This document shows positions 1-7,267 of a DNA stretch of 13,856 bases, piece after piece; position 1 is the stretch's first letter, and every line of letters begins with the position of its first letter. Below the pieces are notes generated by a model, which was not told the DNA's origin, did not search any database, and saw nothing but the letters and a program-made list of their open reading frames with translations. The DNA is from Desulfovibrio sp. UBA6121 (GTDB lineage Bacteria > Desulfobacterota > Desulfovibrionia > Desulfovibrionales > Desulfovibrionaceae). Location: positions 1 to 13,856 of the forward strand of contig DIVX01000096.1 of the NCBI GenBank assembly GCA_002422505.1. Direction: 5' to 3'. The translations under genes were made by a program, and so were the position numbers.

Positions 1-493
1 CCACCGGGTCCCAGGTCCAGTTGGAGTGCTCGAAGTCCTTGAAGATGATCCGGGTGCCCGCGTACTTCTCGGGCGAATCGCTCCAGACGTAGAAGTTGCG
101 CGCGGCCGAGCCGGGCTTGGCCCGGCGGGCCCGCAGGAACCAGGCGTGCTGGTCCGAGGTGTGGTTGAGCACCAGCTCGGTGATGATCCGGATGCCCCGG
201 CTGTGGGCCTCGCGGAGCAGGGCCCGGAAGTCGGCCAGGGTGCCGAAGTCCTTGTGGATGTCGCAGTAGTCCGCGATGTCGTAGCCGTCGTCGCGCAACG
301 GGGAGGGATAAAAGGGCAGGAGCCAGAGGGTGTTGATGCCCAGGTCCTGGAGGTAGTCGAGTTTTTCCGTGAGCCCCCGGAAGTCGCCGTGCCCGTTCTG
401 GCTGCTGTCGAAGAACGAACGCACGTGGACCTCGTAGATCACGGCGTCCTTGTACCAGGTGGGGTCCAGGTTCTCAGGCGTCTGCTTGCTCAT
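1..493 (-). CDS. treS: Trehalose synthase (maltose alpha-D-glucosyltransferase), N-terminal part, cut by window edge
   Basis: Reading from ATG at 493 down to base 2 gives 164 codons of a GH13 alpha-amylase-fold enzyme that interconverts maltose and trehalose in the cytoplasm. Visible landmarks are the N-terminal WYKDAVIYEVHVRSF (about residues 13-27), the NTLWLLPFYPSPLRDDGYDI segment (54-73), and the GH13 first conserved region ITELVLNHTSDQH (104-116). The Glu in this region and the FYVWSD that follows (134-139) are typical of TreS rather than generic amylases. A GAGGAA ribosome site at 501-506 lies 7 nt before the ATG, inside the 3' end of the mscS frame. Only 4 bp separate it from the mscS stop, so the two are probably cotranscribed. 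The catalytic nucleophile and acid/base lie beyond the window, as would any C-terminal maltokinase fusion. The family is certain enough to name; activity cannot be judged from this fragment. Confidence 0.93.
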   Translation of the reverse strand, partial: MSKQTPENLDPTWYKDAVIYEVHVRSFFDSSQNGHGDFRGLTEKLDYLQDLGINTLWLLPFYPSPLRDDGYDIADYCDIHKDFGTLADFRALLREAHSRGIRIITELVLNHTSDQHAWFLRARRAKPGSAARNFYVWSDSPEKYAGTRIIFKDFEHSNWTWDPV

Positions 494-497
494 GTGT

Positions 498-1577
498 CTA
501 TTCCTCGGGAGGGCCCGGGACGTCCTGCGTGAAATGCACGCGGGCCCTGGGCAGGGATTCGGAGTGATGGCGGCGCAGGAAGTCCACCAGGCGTTCGCGC
601 ACCAGGCAGCGCAGGTCCCAGTTGCGGCTGGAGTCGGCCGAACTGACCAGGGCGCGCAGTTGCAGCGCCGCGGGCCCGGCCTCCACGACCTGCAGGCCGC
701 AGACCCGGCCGTCCCAGAGATCCCCGGCCTCCTCGCGGCAGAGGCGCTCCAGTTCGCCGCGGATGGCCGGCACCGGCGCGCGGTAGTCCACGTGCAGGAG
801 CACGGTGCCCAGGATTTCGGCCGAGGCCCGCGTCCAGTTCTGGACGGGCTTGTCCAGGAAATAGGTCACCGGCACCATGAGCCGGCGCTGGTCCCAGATG
901 CGCACCACCACGTAGGTCAGGGTGATCTCCTCCACCCGGCCCCATTCGCCTTCCACCACCACCACGTCGTCCAGCCGGATGGGCTGCGCGATGGCGATTT
1001 GCACCCCGGCCAGGACCGCGCCGAGGAACTTCTGGGATGACAAGCCGGCCACCGCCCCGGCAATGCCTGCCGAGGCCAAAACGCTGGCGCCGATGCTGCG
1101 CGTGGCGTCGAAGACCATGAGCGCCGAAGCCAGCGCCAGCACAAGGACGAACAGCGTGAAGATGCGCCGGAACATCCTGATTTTGGTGAGCGTTTTGCGC
1201 GCCTCGAGATTGTCCGCGCTGCTGATGTCGTAGTTGCGCTGCATCCATTGGCCCAGCGCGCCTCCAAGGGCCACGGCAAGCCAGGCCAGGGCGGCAGTCC
1301 AGGCCAAGGCGTAAAGATCTTGGACGAGGGGCCTGAAGGGCTCGGGCAGGGCCCGCGTGACCCTGGACAGTTGCAGGGCCAGCAGCACCGCCGCCAGCCG
1401 GGTTGGCGCACAGAGCTGCCGGAGGGCTTCGCCCCAGAAGGGGTCGCCGGAGGCGCGCAGCACGCGCCTTGCCGCGCGCAAGGCCAGCGCGTGCGCCAGC
1501 AAGCCGCCCAGGGCGAAAGCGAGGTATGGCGCCCAGACAAGGAAATACGTTTCAATGGCGTTGGTCAGCGTCGGCAT
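498..1577 (-). CDS. MscS-family mechanosensitive ion channel
   Basis: A 359-residue inner-membrane protein of the small-conductance mechanosensitive channel family, which releases solutes when membrane tension rises at hypo-osmotic shock. Hydrophobic segments lie at about residues 11-36, 60-75, 88-110 and 138-156. The pore-lining helix follows at about 162-200, with the Gly/Ala pattern SIGASVLASAGIAGAVAGLSS and then QKFLGAVLAGVQIAIAQPIRLDD. The cytoplasmic beta domain starts around 201 (VVVVEGEWGRVEEITLTYVVV, then RLMVPVTYF, VQNWTR). It has more N-terminal membrane helices than the three of E. coli MscS. The ATG at 1577 is preferred because AGGAG (1584-1588) sits 6 nt upstream; an in-frame TTG at 1595 lies upstream of that site and is rejected. 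It is followed 4 bp later by treS. A sigma-54-like promoter with a dyad lies about 150 bp upstream. Confidence 0.93.
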   Translation of the reverse strand: MPTLTNAIETYFLVWAPYLAFALGGLLAHALALRAARRVLRASGDPFWGEALRQLCAPTRLAAVLLALQLSRVTRALPEPFRPLVQDLYALAWTAALAWLAVALGGALGQWMQRNYDISSADNLEARKTLTKIRMFRRIFTLFVLVLALASALMVFDATRSIGASVLASAGIAGAVAGLSSQKFLGAVLAGVQIAIAQPIRLDDVVVVEGEWGRVEEITLTYVVVRIWDQRRLMVPVTYFLDKPVQNWTRASAEILGTVLLHVDYRAPVPAIRGELERLCREEAGDLWDGRVCGLQVVEAGPAALQLRALVSSADSSRNWDLRCLVRERLVDFLRRHHSESLPRARVHFTQDVPGPPEE

Positions 1578-1583
1578 GGGGTG

Positions 1584-1588
1584 CTCCT
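1584..1588 (-). promoter_or_regulatory. Ribosome binding site of the mscS-type gene
   Basis: AGGAG on the minus strand, 6 nt before ATG at 1577. It decides the start in favour of this ATG over the in-frame TTG at 1595. Confidence 0.75.
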
Positions 1589-1708
1589 GTTGCAACGCGG
1601 TTCAAAGAGGAGCTGCGCCACCTGAACGCGGAACATTCCTGTTTTCCGGGAACAGGGTTCCGAAGCTGCAAGAAAAGCGCGCGCAACTGCTTGCGATGAC
1701 GGGATGAA

Positions 1709-1749
1709 CCGCTGGCACACAGCCCGTTTTGCAGACTGTGTGCCAGCGG
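1709..1749. repeat. Perfect 14-bp inverted repeat, 13-nt loop
   Basis: CCGCTGGCACACAG at 1709-1722 is the exact reverse complement of 1736-1749; the loop is 1723-1735. It lies between the stop of the SUMF1-fold gene (1786) and mscS (1577). Transcribed leftward, the hairpin would be very stable, but the bases after it are TTCATCCC, not a U tract. It is therefore not a canonical intrinsic terminator. It also overlaps a sigma-54 promoter match, so it may be an operator or a factor-dependent stop. Confidence 0.8.
1730..1746 (-). promoter_or_regulatory. Putative sigma-54 (-24/-12) promoter for mscS-treS
   Basis: The minus strand reads C-TGGCAC at 1746-1740 and CTGCA at 1734-1730, with the GG and GC dinucleotides in the invariant spacing. 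Against the consensus TGGCACG-N4-TTGCA only two positions differ (the G after TGGCAC, and the first T of TTGC). It points leftward to mscS; the start would be near 1720, giving a leader of roughly 140 nt. A sigma-54 activator gene lies about 3.6 kb upstream at 5334-6791. The match is by eye only and overlaps the 14-bp dyad. Confidence 0.45.
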
Positions 1750-1758
1750 CGGGGGAGG

Positions 1759-1788
1759 TGACGCGCGCGTGCCGGAGGACGCGCGTCA
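1759..1788 (-). repeat. 9-bp GC-rich dyad overlapping the stop codon of the SUMF1-fold gene
   Basis: TGACGCGCG at 1759-1767 is the reverse complement of 1780-1788, with a 12-nt loop. Read on the minus strand, the TGA stop (1788-1786) is the first three bases of the stem. No U tract follows, so it is a hairpin at a gene end but not a textbook terminator. It could also be an upstream activator-binding dyad for the promoter at 1730-1746. Confidence 0.5.
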
Positions 1789-2805
1789 ACGGGAGATTTG
1801 AGGAGCCTCCGCGCCCTGGGCGGAGCGCACAACGCGCAGTCCATAGAACGCCGTGCGCATATCCGGCCAGCCACGGCTGCGATTGGCCGAGCGCAGGGCT
1901 TCACTCTTGGTCACCCAGGAGCCGCCGCGCAGCACGCGCGAAGTTCCTTCGCCCTCGCAACGGGGGTTCTCGTGCGGGGAGCGGCGGTAATAATCCCGGT
2001 CGTACACATCCTGGCACCACTCCCAAAGATTGCCGTGCATGTCGTGCAGGCCATACGCATTGGCCGGAAAGCTGGCCACAACGCTGGTGTGCATGTTGGG
2101 CCAGGTGCGCACCACGCGCTTGGCGGGGAGCTTCTTTTTCTTCTTTGCTTTGCGCCGTGGGGCCAGCGGTTCCGCAGGCAGGCTGAAACGCTTGTCGAAG
2201 CTGGCCTGATCGTGGATGATTTCTTCGCCGAAGAAGAAGCGCGTGGAGGTTCCGGCCCGGCAGGCGTATTCCCACTCGGCCTCTGTGGGCAGGCGGAACG
2301 CGCCGCCGCTGGCTACGTTCAGGGCCGCCACGAACTCCTGGGCCATCTCCCAGGAAACCATGTCCACGGGGTAGGCCTCGCCATTTTTGATGAGCGAAGG
2401 GTTGGAGCCCATGAGGGCCGCCCACTGGCCCTGGGTCACCTCGGTTTCGCCCATCCAGAACCCGGAAAGACACACCTCGTGCTGCGGCCCCTCGTCTGGG
2501 CCGCGCTCGGCCTCGGCGTCTGGGCTTCCCATGCTGAAGCAGCCTTGCGGAACCCACCGGAAGGCGATGCCCGAGCGCGGCTCGACCCAGCGCGAGCCCG
2601 GACGGGGGGCTGAAGGACTGGCCGTCGCATTGTCCGTTGCGTTGCTTGTCGCGCATTCAAGGGCCTTCGTCTGTGCGGTGGCGCTCGCCGTGGCCCGGAA
2701 GTCAGCCGTCTCCGCGCCCTCGACTGCATCGCAAAGCACGAACAAGACAAGTCCCAGCAGCAAGACGAACAACCGCATTGCGTGCATTTCTTTTGCGTGC
2801 CTCAT
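1786..2805 (-). CDS. Exported SUMF1/FGE-fold (formylglycine-generating-enzyme-like) protein, probably non-catalytic
   Basis: 339 residues. An N-terminal signal sequence or anchor (MRLFVLLLGLVLFVLCDAVEG, about 10-30) is followed by an Ala/Thr/Ser-rich linker to about 70, then a SUMF1 (FGE-sulfatase) domain to the end. Landmarks are FRWVPQGCFSMGS (82-94), GFWMGETEVTQGQW (115-128), VDMVSWEMAQEF (147-158), FRLPTEAEWEYACRAGT (170-186), AYGLHDMHGNLWEWCQDVYD (250-269) and RVLRGGSW (290-297). True FGEs carry two catalytic cysteines after RGGSW; here 298 to the end has none, so sulfatase activation is unlikely and a binding or accessory role is inferred. A basic insertion with a five-lysine run (217-230) interrupts the domain. 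The ATG at 2805 overlaps the kinase stop as ATGA, which favours this start; ATGs at 2787 and 2778 are alternatives. No sulfatase gene is in the window. Confidence 0.85.
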   Translation of the reverse strand: MRHAKEMHAMRLFVLLLGLVLFVLCDAVEGAETADFRATASATAQTKALECATSNATDNATASPSAPRPGSRWVEPRSGIAFRWVPQGCFSMGSPDAEAERGPDEGPQHEVCLSGFWMGETEVTQGQWAALMGSNPSLIKNGEAYPVDMVSWEMAQEFVAALNVASGGAFRLPTEAEWEYACRAGTSTRFFFGEEIIHDQASFDKRFSLPAEPLAPRRKAKKKKKLPAKRVVRTWPNMHTSVVASFPANAYGLHDMHGNLWEWCQDVYDRDYYRRSPHENPRCEGEGTSRVLRGGSWVTKSEALRSANRSRGWPDMRTAFYGLRVVRSAQGAEAPQISR

Positions 2806-5009
2806 GCGGCCGCCCCCGGATGGACCTTGGGCAGCACAACGTGCACCACCGTTTGTCCGGGCGTGGAACAGTCGAGCGTGGTGCTGCCGCCATGAAATTC
2901 GGCAATTCGTCTGGCGGAGTATGCGCCCAAGCCGGTGCCGCCGACTTTTCCGGCGGTGACGTATTTTTCGAAGAATCTTTGGCGAATGGCCCGTGGCACC
3001 TCGCCATCGTTGCGAATGCTGAAGCACACGGCTTCGCCGAGATCATGCAGGGAGACCTCGACGATGCCGCCCTCGGGCGAGGCTTCCAGGGCGTTCTTGA
3101 TGAGGTTGGACAGCATGGTGGCCACAAGCGTCAGCTCGCAGGAGCACGGCAAAGTTTGCTCCGCAGTGGTCGGCGCGCCGTTCAGGGTCAGAAGCACATG
3201 CTTCCCGGAGCATTGCGGCAAGAGCGCCAGGCTTGCGCGAACCTCCTGGGTCAGGCGCAGCAGGTCCGTTTCCACTGGCTCCAGGGCCAGGCTGCCGCGC
3301 TCAATGCGCGAGAGCTTCAAGTAGGCGTCGATGATGCGCAGCATTCCGTTGGCCGAGGCCTGAAGCCGGGTGATCCAGCCGCGTTGTTCTTCCGTGAGGT
3401 TCTGCTGGCGCAGCAACAACTGCGGCAGGCTGGCGAAGCCGATCAGCGGGCTGCGCAGATCGTGGCGCAGAATGTGCTCCACGCTCTCCCTGGCCTGCTC
3501 GCGCTGGGTGCGTTCGGTAATGTCCTCAAGCACGATGATGACCGCGAGGAGGGCAGCGCCCTCGCCACGGATGCGGATGGCCGAGCAGTTGACCACCATG
3601 CGGCCCGTTGCGTGCGGGTCTTCTATTTCCACCACCTGCGAGGCGGGCAAAGGCTCCACCCCTGCAATGGCTTGGGCCAGGATGAAATTTTCGTAGCGGA
3701 GAACCTCTCCCGAGCCATGGCGCCAGGCCAGAAAGCCCGTTTCCAGGTCGGGCAGGCCGTCGCGGCCGGCGCTCCAAATGGTGCGGCTGGCGTGGTTGGC
3801 GTAGAGGATGCGCCCTGCAGGGTCGGACATCCACACGCCCACGGGCAGCGCCTCAAGAATCATGCGCAGCAGGGCCTCGCTCTTGCGCAGTTCCATTTCG
3901 ACGGCCTCGCGCGCGGCAATGTCCTCTGAGAGGGCGTCAGCCATGTGATCCAGGGTTTGGGCCAGCAGGGCCAATTCCCCGAAGCTTTCCGGATCGCCGC
4001 TCCTGGCGTCCATTTCGCCGCGGCCCAGACGGCGGGCCACGCCGGTTAAGCGCTCCACCGGACGGCTGATGACGATGCCGCCCACCCCCCAGGCCACCAG
4101 GATGGCCAGTAGGGCCGCGCCAGCCAGCAGGAGCAGGTCGCGGCGCAGGGTGTCTATGGCGCTGGCCAGGGCCTGCTTTTCTGGAATGCCGACGGAAATG
4201 TAGAGGTAGGGCTTGTCCTCTGGCCGCAGGCGCAGCTGCACATAGGCAACGATGCGCCGGATGCCGTCGGCCTGGGTCACTGTGGCCGTGCCCATATCCT
4301 GCGGCCCGCTGATGACGTCCCACAGCTCCATGACGAGCTTGCGCCCCGCCGGGCTGGTGTCGTCGGCCATGGGGTAGCGGTAAATGCGCGTGCCGGTGAG
4401 ATCGGCAATGGAAAGCACGGAGCCGCGCGGCAGCGAGGCCACGTTGAAAACCTGTTCGTATCTGTCCGGGCTTAGGGCGGTGACGAGCCCCCCCGTAATC
4501 TGGCCGTCGGCCCCGGTGATGGGGTAGGCGTATTCAATCTGCTGCTCCTGCGCCCCGCCCCGCAAGCCCAGGTCGTATTCGCCCACGGTGAATTCGCCGC
4601 TCGTAAGGGCGGCGGTGAAACTGCGCCCGCCGTTGCTTTCGAACGGGCGCCCGTGCGCCGTGGCGGAGGCGAACACCCTGCCCTGGGAATCAAGCGCCAC
4701 AATGTTGCTGAAGACGGAGTTGCGCTTTTTGAGTCTGCGCAAAATGGCGCGGGTGCCTGGGCCATCCTGCGCCTGCACCTGGGGCATTTGGGCCAGCAGG
4801 GTAAGCAGTTGTTCTGCGCGCATGGTGATGAGCTGCTGTTCCCGGGCGAGAAACTGCGCCACGCGCAGCGCCTCGGCCTCGGCCGCCCGTATGGCCTGGG
4901 TGCGGTTTTCCAGGCTGGCGTGCAAAATAACGCCAAGGGCCGGCAGCACCGCAAGCAGAACGAGGGTGATGAGGCTGTTGCGCAGCGAGCTGAAAAAGGC
5001 ATTTCTCAC
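2802..5009 (-). CDS. Membrane sensor histidine kinase (Cache-like sensor, HAMP, PAS, HisKA, HATPase)
   Basis: 735 residues. TM1 is at about 12-31. A periplasmic sensor of roughly 255 residues, with the look of a double Cache domain, follows to about 286, and TM2 is at 292-314. HAMP spans 315-361 and PAS about 377-496 (ALPVGVWMSDPAGRILYANH). The H-box HILRHDLRSP carries the phospho-acceptor His516. The ATPase shows the N box NLIKNA (Asn639), a G1-type NDGEVP, an F box RFFEKY and G2 GGTGLGAYS (690-697). It lacks a receiver, so it should phosphorylate a separate partner, most simply the regulator encoded upstream. The GTG at 5009 was chosen because GGAG lies 6 nt upstream and TM1 follows at once; an ATG at 5186 would add 59 basic residues and has a poorly placed ribosome site. 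The stop overlaps the next gene's ATG. The ligand is unknown. Confidence 0.92.
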   Translation of the reverse strand: MRNAFFSSLRNSLITLVLLAVLPALGVILHASLENRTQAIRAAEAEALRVAQFLAREQQLITMRAEQLLTLLAQMPQVQAQDGPGTRAILRRLKKRNSVFSNIVALDSQGRVFASATAHGRPFESNGGRSFTAALTSGEFTVGEYDLGLRGGAQEQQIEYAYPITGADGQITGGLVTALSPDRYEQVFNVASLPRGSVLSIADLTGTRIYRYPMADDTSPAGRKLVMELWDVISGPQDMGTATVTQADGIRRIVAYVQLRLRPEDKPYLYISVGIPEKQALASAIDTLRRDLLLLAGAALLAILVAWGVGGIVISRPVERLTGVARRLGRGEMDARSGDPESFGELALLAQTLDHMADALSEDIAAREAVEMELRKSEALLRMILEALPVGVWMSDPAGRILYANHASRTIWSAGRDGLPDLETGFLAWRHGSGEVLRYENFILAQAIAGVEPLPASQVVEIEDPHATGRMVVNCSAIRIRGEGAALLAVIIVLEDITERTQREQARESVEHILRHDLRSPLIGFASLPQLLLRQQNLTEEQRGWITRLQASANGMLRIIDAYLKLSRIERGSLALEPVETDLLRLTQEVRASLALLPQCSGKHVLLTLNGAPTTAEQTLPCSCELTLVATMLSNLIKNALEASPEGGIVEVSLHDLGEAVCFSIRNDGEVPRAIRQRFFEKYVTAGKVGGTGLGAYSARRIAEFHGGSTTLDCSTPGQTVVHVVLPKVHPGAAA

Positions 5010-5333
5010 AGTGGGCTCCAAGCCTCGGATACGGGGCAGTAAGACCTCCGCGGGCCTCCGGCGGTCCTGGCGGAACACCGGAGGCTTTGGGAGACGAAGC
5101 GCGCGCAGGAAGAATGCGCGGCTCCTTGCACAGGGCACCCGGACGTCATCAGCATGGGCCTGAAGGCTGCGCAGGAGCCACCACATACCCCCCGCGCCGC
5201 AGTCCAGATGATTTGCTCTTTCCGATTCGTCCGGCCTGAAGACGCAAGCTTAGGCGGCACGCTCTTGCCCCCGAAAGGGGAAATTCCGTTTCTGGCGCAC
5301 CCTCAGGTGCAGGGCGCCCGGCTGCGCTTCCGG
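5010..5333 (-). other. 324-bp gap between regulator and kinase genes
   Basis: No convincing gene. Two small hairpins lie near the regulator's end: GCACC-CTCA-GGTGC at 5297-5310 and CCCC-GAAA-GGGG at 5269-5280. Neither is followed by a U tract on the minus strand. A TGGAG at 5016-5020 is the kinase ribosome site. I found no persuasive -35/-10 pair or sigma-54 element. The gap is long for an operon, so the kinase and SUMF1-fold genes may have their own promoter here. Confidence 0.5.
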
Positions 5334-6791
5334 TCATCGGCTCTCTTCCTCCGTCTTTCCCGGCCCGGTCCGGTGCTGCCGCTGGCTGCGGCTCGCCCCC
5401 CCAAGGCTGCGTCCGTATTTGTTGAGCAGCCCATACAGGCGCGAGGGGCTGAGCCCGGAAATGTGCAGCGCCTGCTTGAGCTCTCCCTGGCTGGCCTGGA
5501 TGAGCCCGTCCAGATAGGCCGCCTCCACCCGTTCCTGCTCCTGCTTCTTGTAATCGCTCCAGTTGGCCAGCGGCCCCTGCTGCTGCCCTGGAACGAGGAG
5601 CGCGCCCGACTGGCTTGTGCGCCCCACGCGGGCGCGCAGCAACTGGATGCGCAGCTCCTGCGGCAAATGCGCGGGCAGAAGCATTTCCTCGTCCGGGGCG
5701 CTGGCCACCATGGCCTCCAGAACGTGGATGAGTTCGCGCACGTTTCCTGGCCACGCATATTCCCTCAGGAAGGCCTTGAGCTCCCCGGAGAACGTTTTGG
5801 GGCCCAGGCGGCTGTCCCGGCAGATGCGTTCAAGGTGGTGCTGGGCAATGGCCAGCACGTCTTCCTTCATTTCGCGCAGGGGCGGCAGCCGCAGCACCGC
5901 CGCGCGGATGCGGTAGAACAGGTCCTCGCGGAAGGTGCCCGCCTCCACCATGTCGGCCAGGCTTTTATTGCTGGCGCACACCAGCCGGAAATCAAGGCGC
6001 ACCTCGCGGGTGTCGCCCAGGGGCCGAAAGGTGCGGGTTTCCAGCAGGCGCAAGAAGCTCTTCTGCAATTCCAGGGAAAGCTCGCTGATTTCATCCAGAA
6101 ACAGCGTGCCGCCATCAGCGCGTTGGAGCACGCCCGCCTTGTCCGAAACGGCCCCGGTGAAGGCGCCCTTGCGGTGCCCGAAGAGATCGCTGCCGACCAG
6201 CGCCTCCTGCAGCGATGCGCAGTCCACCACCACGTAGTTCTTGCCGCGGCGTGGGCTGTTGGCGTGCACAGCCCTGGCGAAAACCTCCTTGCCGGTGCCT
6301 GTTTCGCCCAGAATGAGCACATTGGCCGAACTGCGCGCGGCCCGGGCCATCTGGCCGACAACCTCCGCCAGGCGCGGGCTTTCGCCCACGATGCCGCGCC
6401 GCTCCACTGGCCGCGCAACCTGCTTGTTGCGCCGAAAATCAAGGGCCCGCTTGAACGAGAGCTGCAAGCCCTCTGGTGAGCCGGTCTTCTGGATGTAATC
6501 CCAGGCCCCGTTGCGCACGGCCAGTTCCGCTCCGTCTGGATCGCCCAGGCCGGTCATGATGATGAGCTCCGGGGCCGAGACCTGCTGCTTGACGCACGGG
6601 ATCAGGTCAAGCCCGTTGCCGTCCGGCAGCCGCACATCAAGAAAGACGACGTCGAAGTCGGATTCATCGAGCTCAGCCCTGGCCTGGGCCATGTCCCTGG
6701 CCACAAGGGCCTCAACGTCCGGGCCTGCAAGCATGGCCGCCAGCAGTTGCGCAAAAAAATCATCGTCATCCACGATAAGGACCTTGATCAC
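5334..6791 (-). CDS. Sigma-54-dependent response regulator (NtrC family)
   Basis: 485 residues in three parts. The receiver is 1-120: acidic pocket Asp8/Asp9, phospho-acceptor Asp52 in VVFLDVRLP, Thr80, Lys102. The AAA+ sigma-54 interaction domain spans about 134-380: Walker A GETGTGKE 162-169, GAFTGA 209-214, Walker B LFLDEIS 230-236, and arginine-finger candidates in REDLFYRIRAA 288-298. The C-terminal Fis-type helix-turn-helix is around 435-460 (ELKQALHISGLSPSRLYGLL). The intact GAFTGA loop means it should activate sigma-54 RNA polymerase in the cytoplasm after phosphorylation. A basic, polar tail of about 25 residues follows the HTH. The GTG at 6791 has GAGG 6 nt upstream (6798-6801). The likely kinase partner is the sensor at 2802-5009. 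A sigma-54 promoter match lies at 1730-1746. Confidence 0.95.
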   Translation of the reverse strand: MIKVLIVDDDDFFAQLLAAMLAGPDVEALVARDMAQARAELDESDFDVVFLDVRLPDGNGLDLIPCVKQQVSAPELIIMTGLGDPDGAELAVRNGAWDYIQKTGSPEGLQLSFKRALDFRRNKQVARPVERRGIVGESPRLAEVVGQMARAARSSANVLILGETGTGKEVFARAVHANSPRRGKNYVVVDCASLQEALVGSDLFGHRKGAFTGAVSDKAGVLQRADGGTLFLDEISELSLELQKSFLRLLETRTFRPLGDTREVRLDFRLVCASNKSLADMVEAGTFREDLFYRIRAAVLRLPPLREMKEDVLAIAQHHLERICRDSRLGPKTFSGELKAFLREYAWPGNVRELIHVLEAMVASAPDEEMLLPAHLPQELRIQLLRARVGRTSQSGALLVPGQQQGPLANWSDYKKQEQERVEAAYLDGLIQASQGELKQALHISGLSPSRLYGLLNKYGRSLGGASRSQRQHRTGPGKTEEESR

Positions 6792-6886
6792 CGGTCGCCT
6801 CGCATATGTCTTGGGTTATGATCTGGCCGGAAGGGGGAGCGGTCTCCCAGGCATTCGTACCCCAAGTGCAGGGAATCAGGCAAATC

Positions 6887-7249
6887 TCAGCCCTCTGCGT
6901 TGGCCTGACCCGGCGCACGCACCTGGCCCAGCGCCCAGCCCATGACAATACCCAGCCGCTCGTGCGCATGCCGCGCCGCGCCCAGGTCGCCCCGCTGCGC
7001 TGCGGCGTATATTTCCTGGGCATAGGTCGCCAGCGCCTGGATGTGCAGCAGCCCGGTAAGGCTGGCCAGGGAGTGGGCGGCGTCCATAACGGCTGCGGCG
7101 TCGCCGCGCGCCATGGCCTGCTCCAATTCGCGCAGGCGCTGTTCTCCAGCGAAAAGAAACCGTTCTCCCATGTGGGGCGGCAGTTGTTCCAGCGCTCTGT
7201 CGAAATCAACGCCCCGGCACTCTGCGGGCAACGAATCCATAACCGCCAT
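6887..7249 (-). CDS. Hpt-like (histidine phosphotransfer) domain protein
   Basis: 120 residues, almost all alpha-helical by inspection, with no signal or membrane segment. The segment AAVMDAAHSLASLTGLLHIQAL (52-73) resembles the Hpt helix with its AH-S-LK-G motif. His59 is the candidate phosphorylation site, but the usual Lys and Gly after it are Ala62 and Ser63. The following helices (ATYAQEIYAAAQRGDLGAARHAHERL) also fit the four-helix Hpt fold. The protein would shuttle phosphate between a receiver and a response regulator. ATG at 7249 has GAGGAG 8 nt upstream; the PAS gene stop is 18 bp before it. A 95-bp gap with a 5-bp hairpin (6835-6848) separates it from the regulator. The assignment is by pattern; the divergent motif leaves room for a non-phosphorylated scaffold. 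Confidence 0.68.
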   Translation of the reverse strand: MAVMDSLPAECRGVDFDRALEQLPPHMGERFLFAGEQRLRELEQAMARGDAAAVMDAAHSLASLTGLLHIQALATYAQEIYAAAQRGDLGAARHAHERLGIVMGWALGQVRAPGQANAEG

Positions 7250-7267
7250 GTCCGGCTCTCCTCGGTC

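Noticed and set aside
1786..2805. SUMF1-fold protein as variable protein of a diversity-generating retroelement
   Set aside because: Such proteins can have this fold with a variable C-terminus, but I see no reverse transcriptase and no template repeat in the window. The C-terminal region shows no sign of adenine-targeted variation.
1786..2805. Genuine sulfatase-activating formylglycine-generating enzyme
   Set aside because: There is no cysteine after the RGGSW motif and no sulfatase in the window.
5010..5186. Upstream ATG at 5186 as the kinase start
   Set aside because: It would add 59 basic residues before TM1 and its G-rich tract is too close to the ATG. The GTG at 5009 has GGAG at proper spacing.
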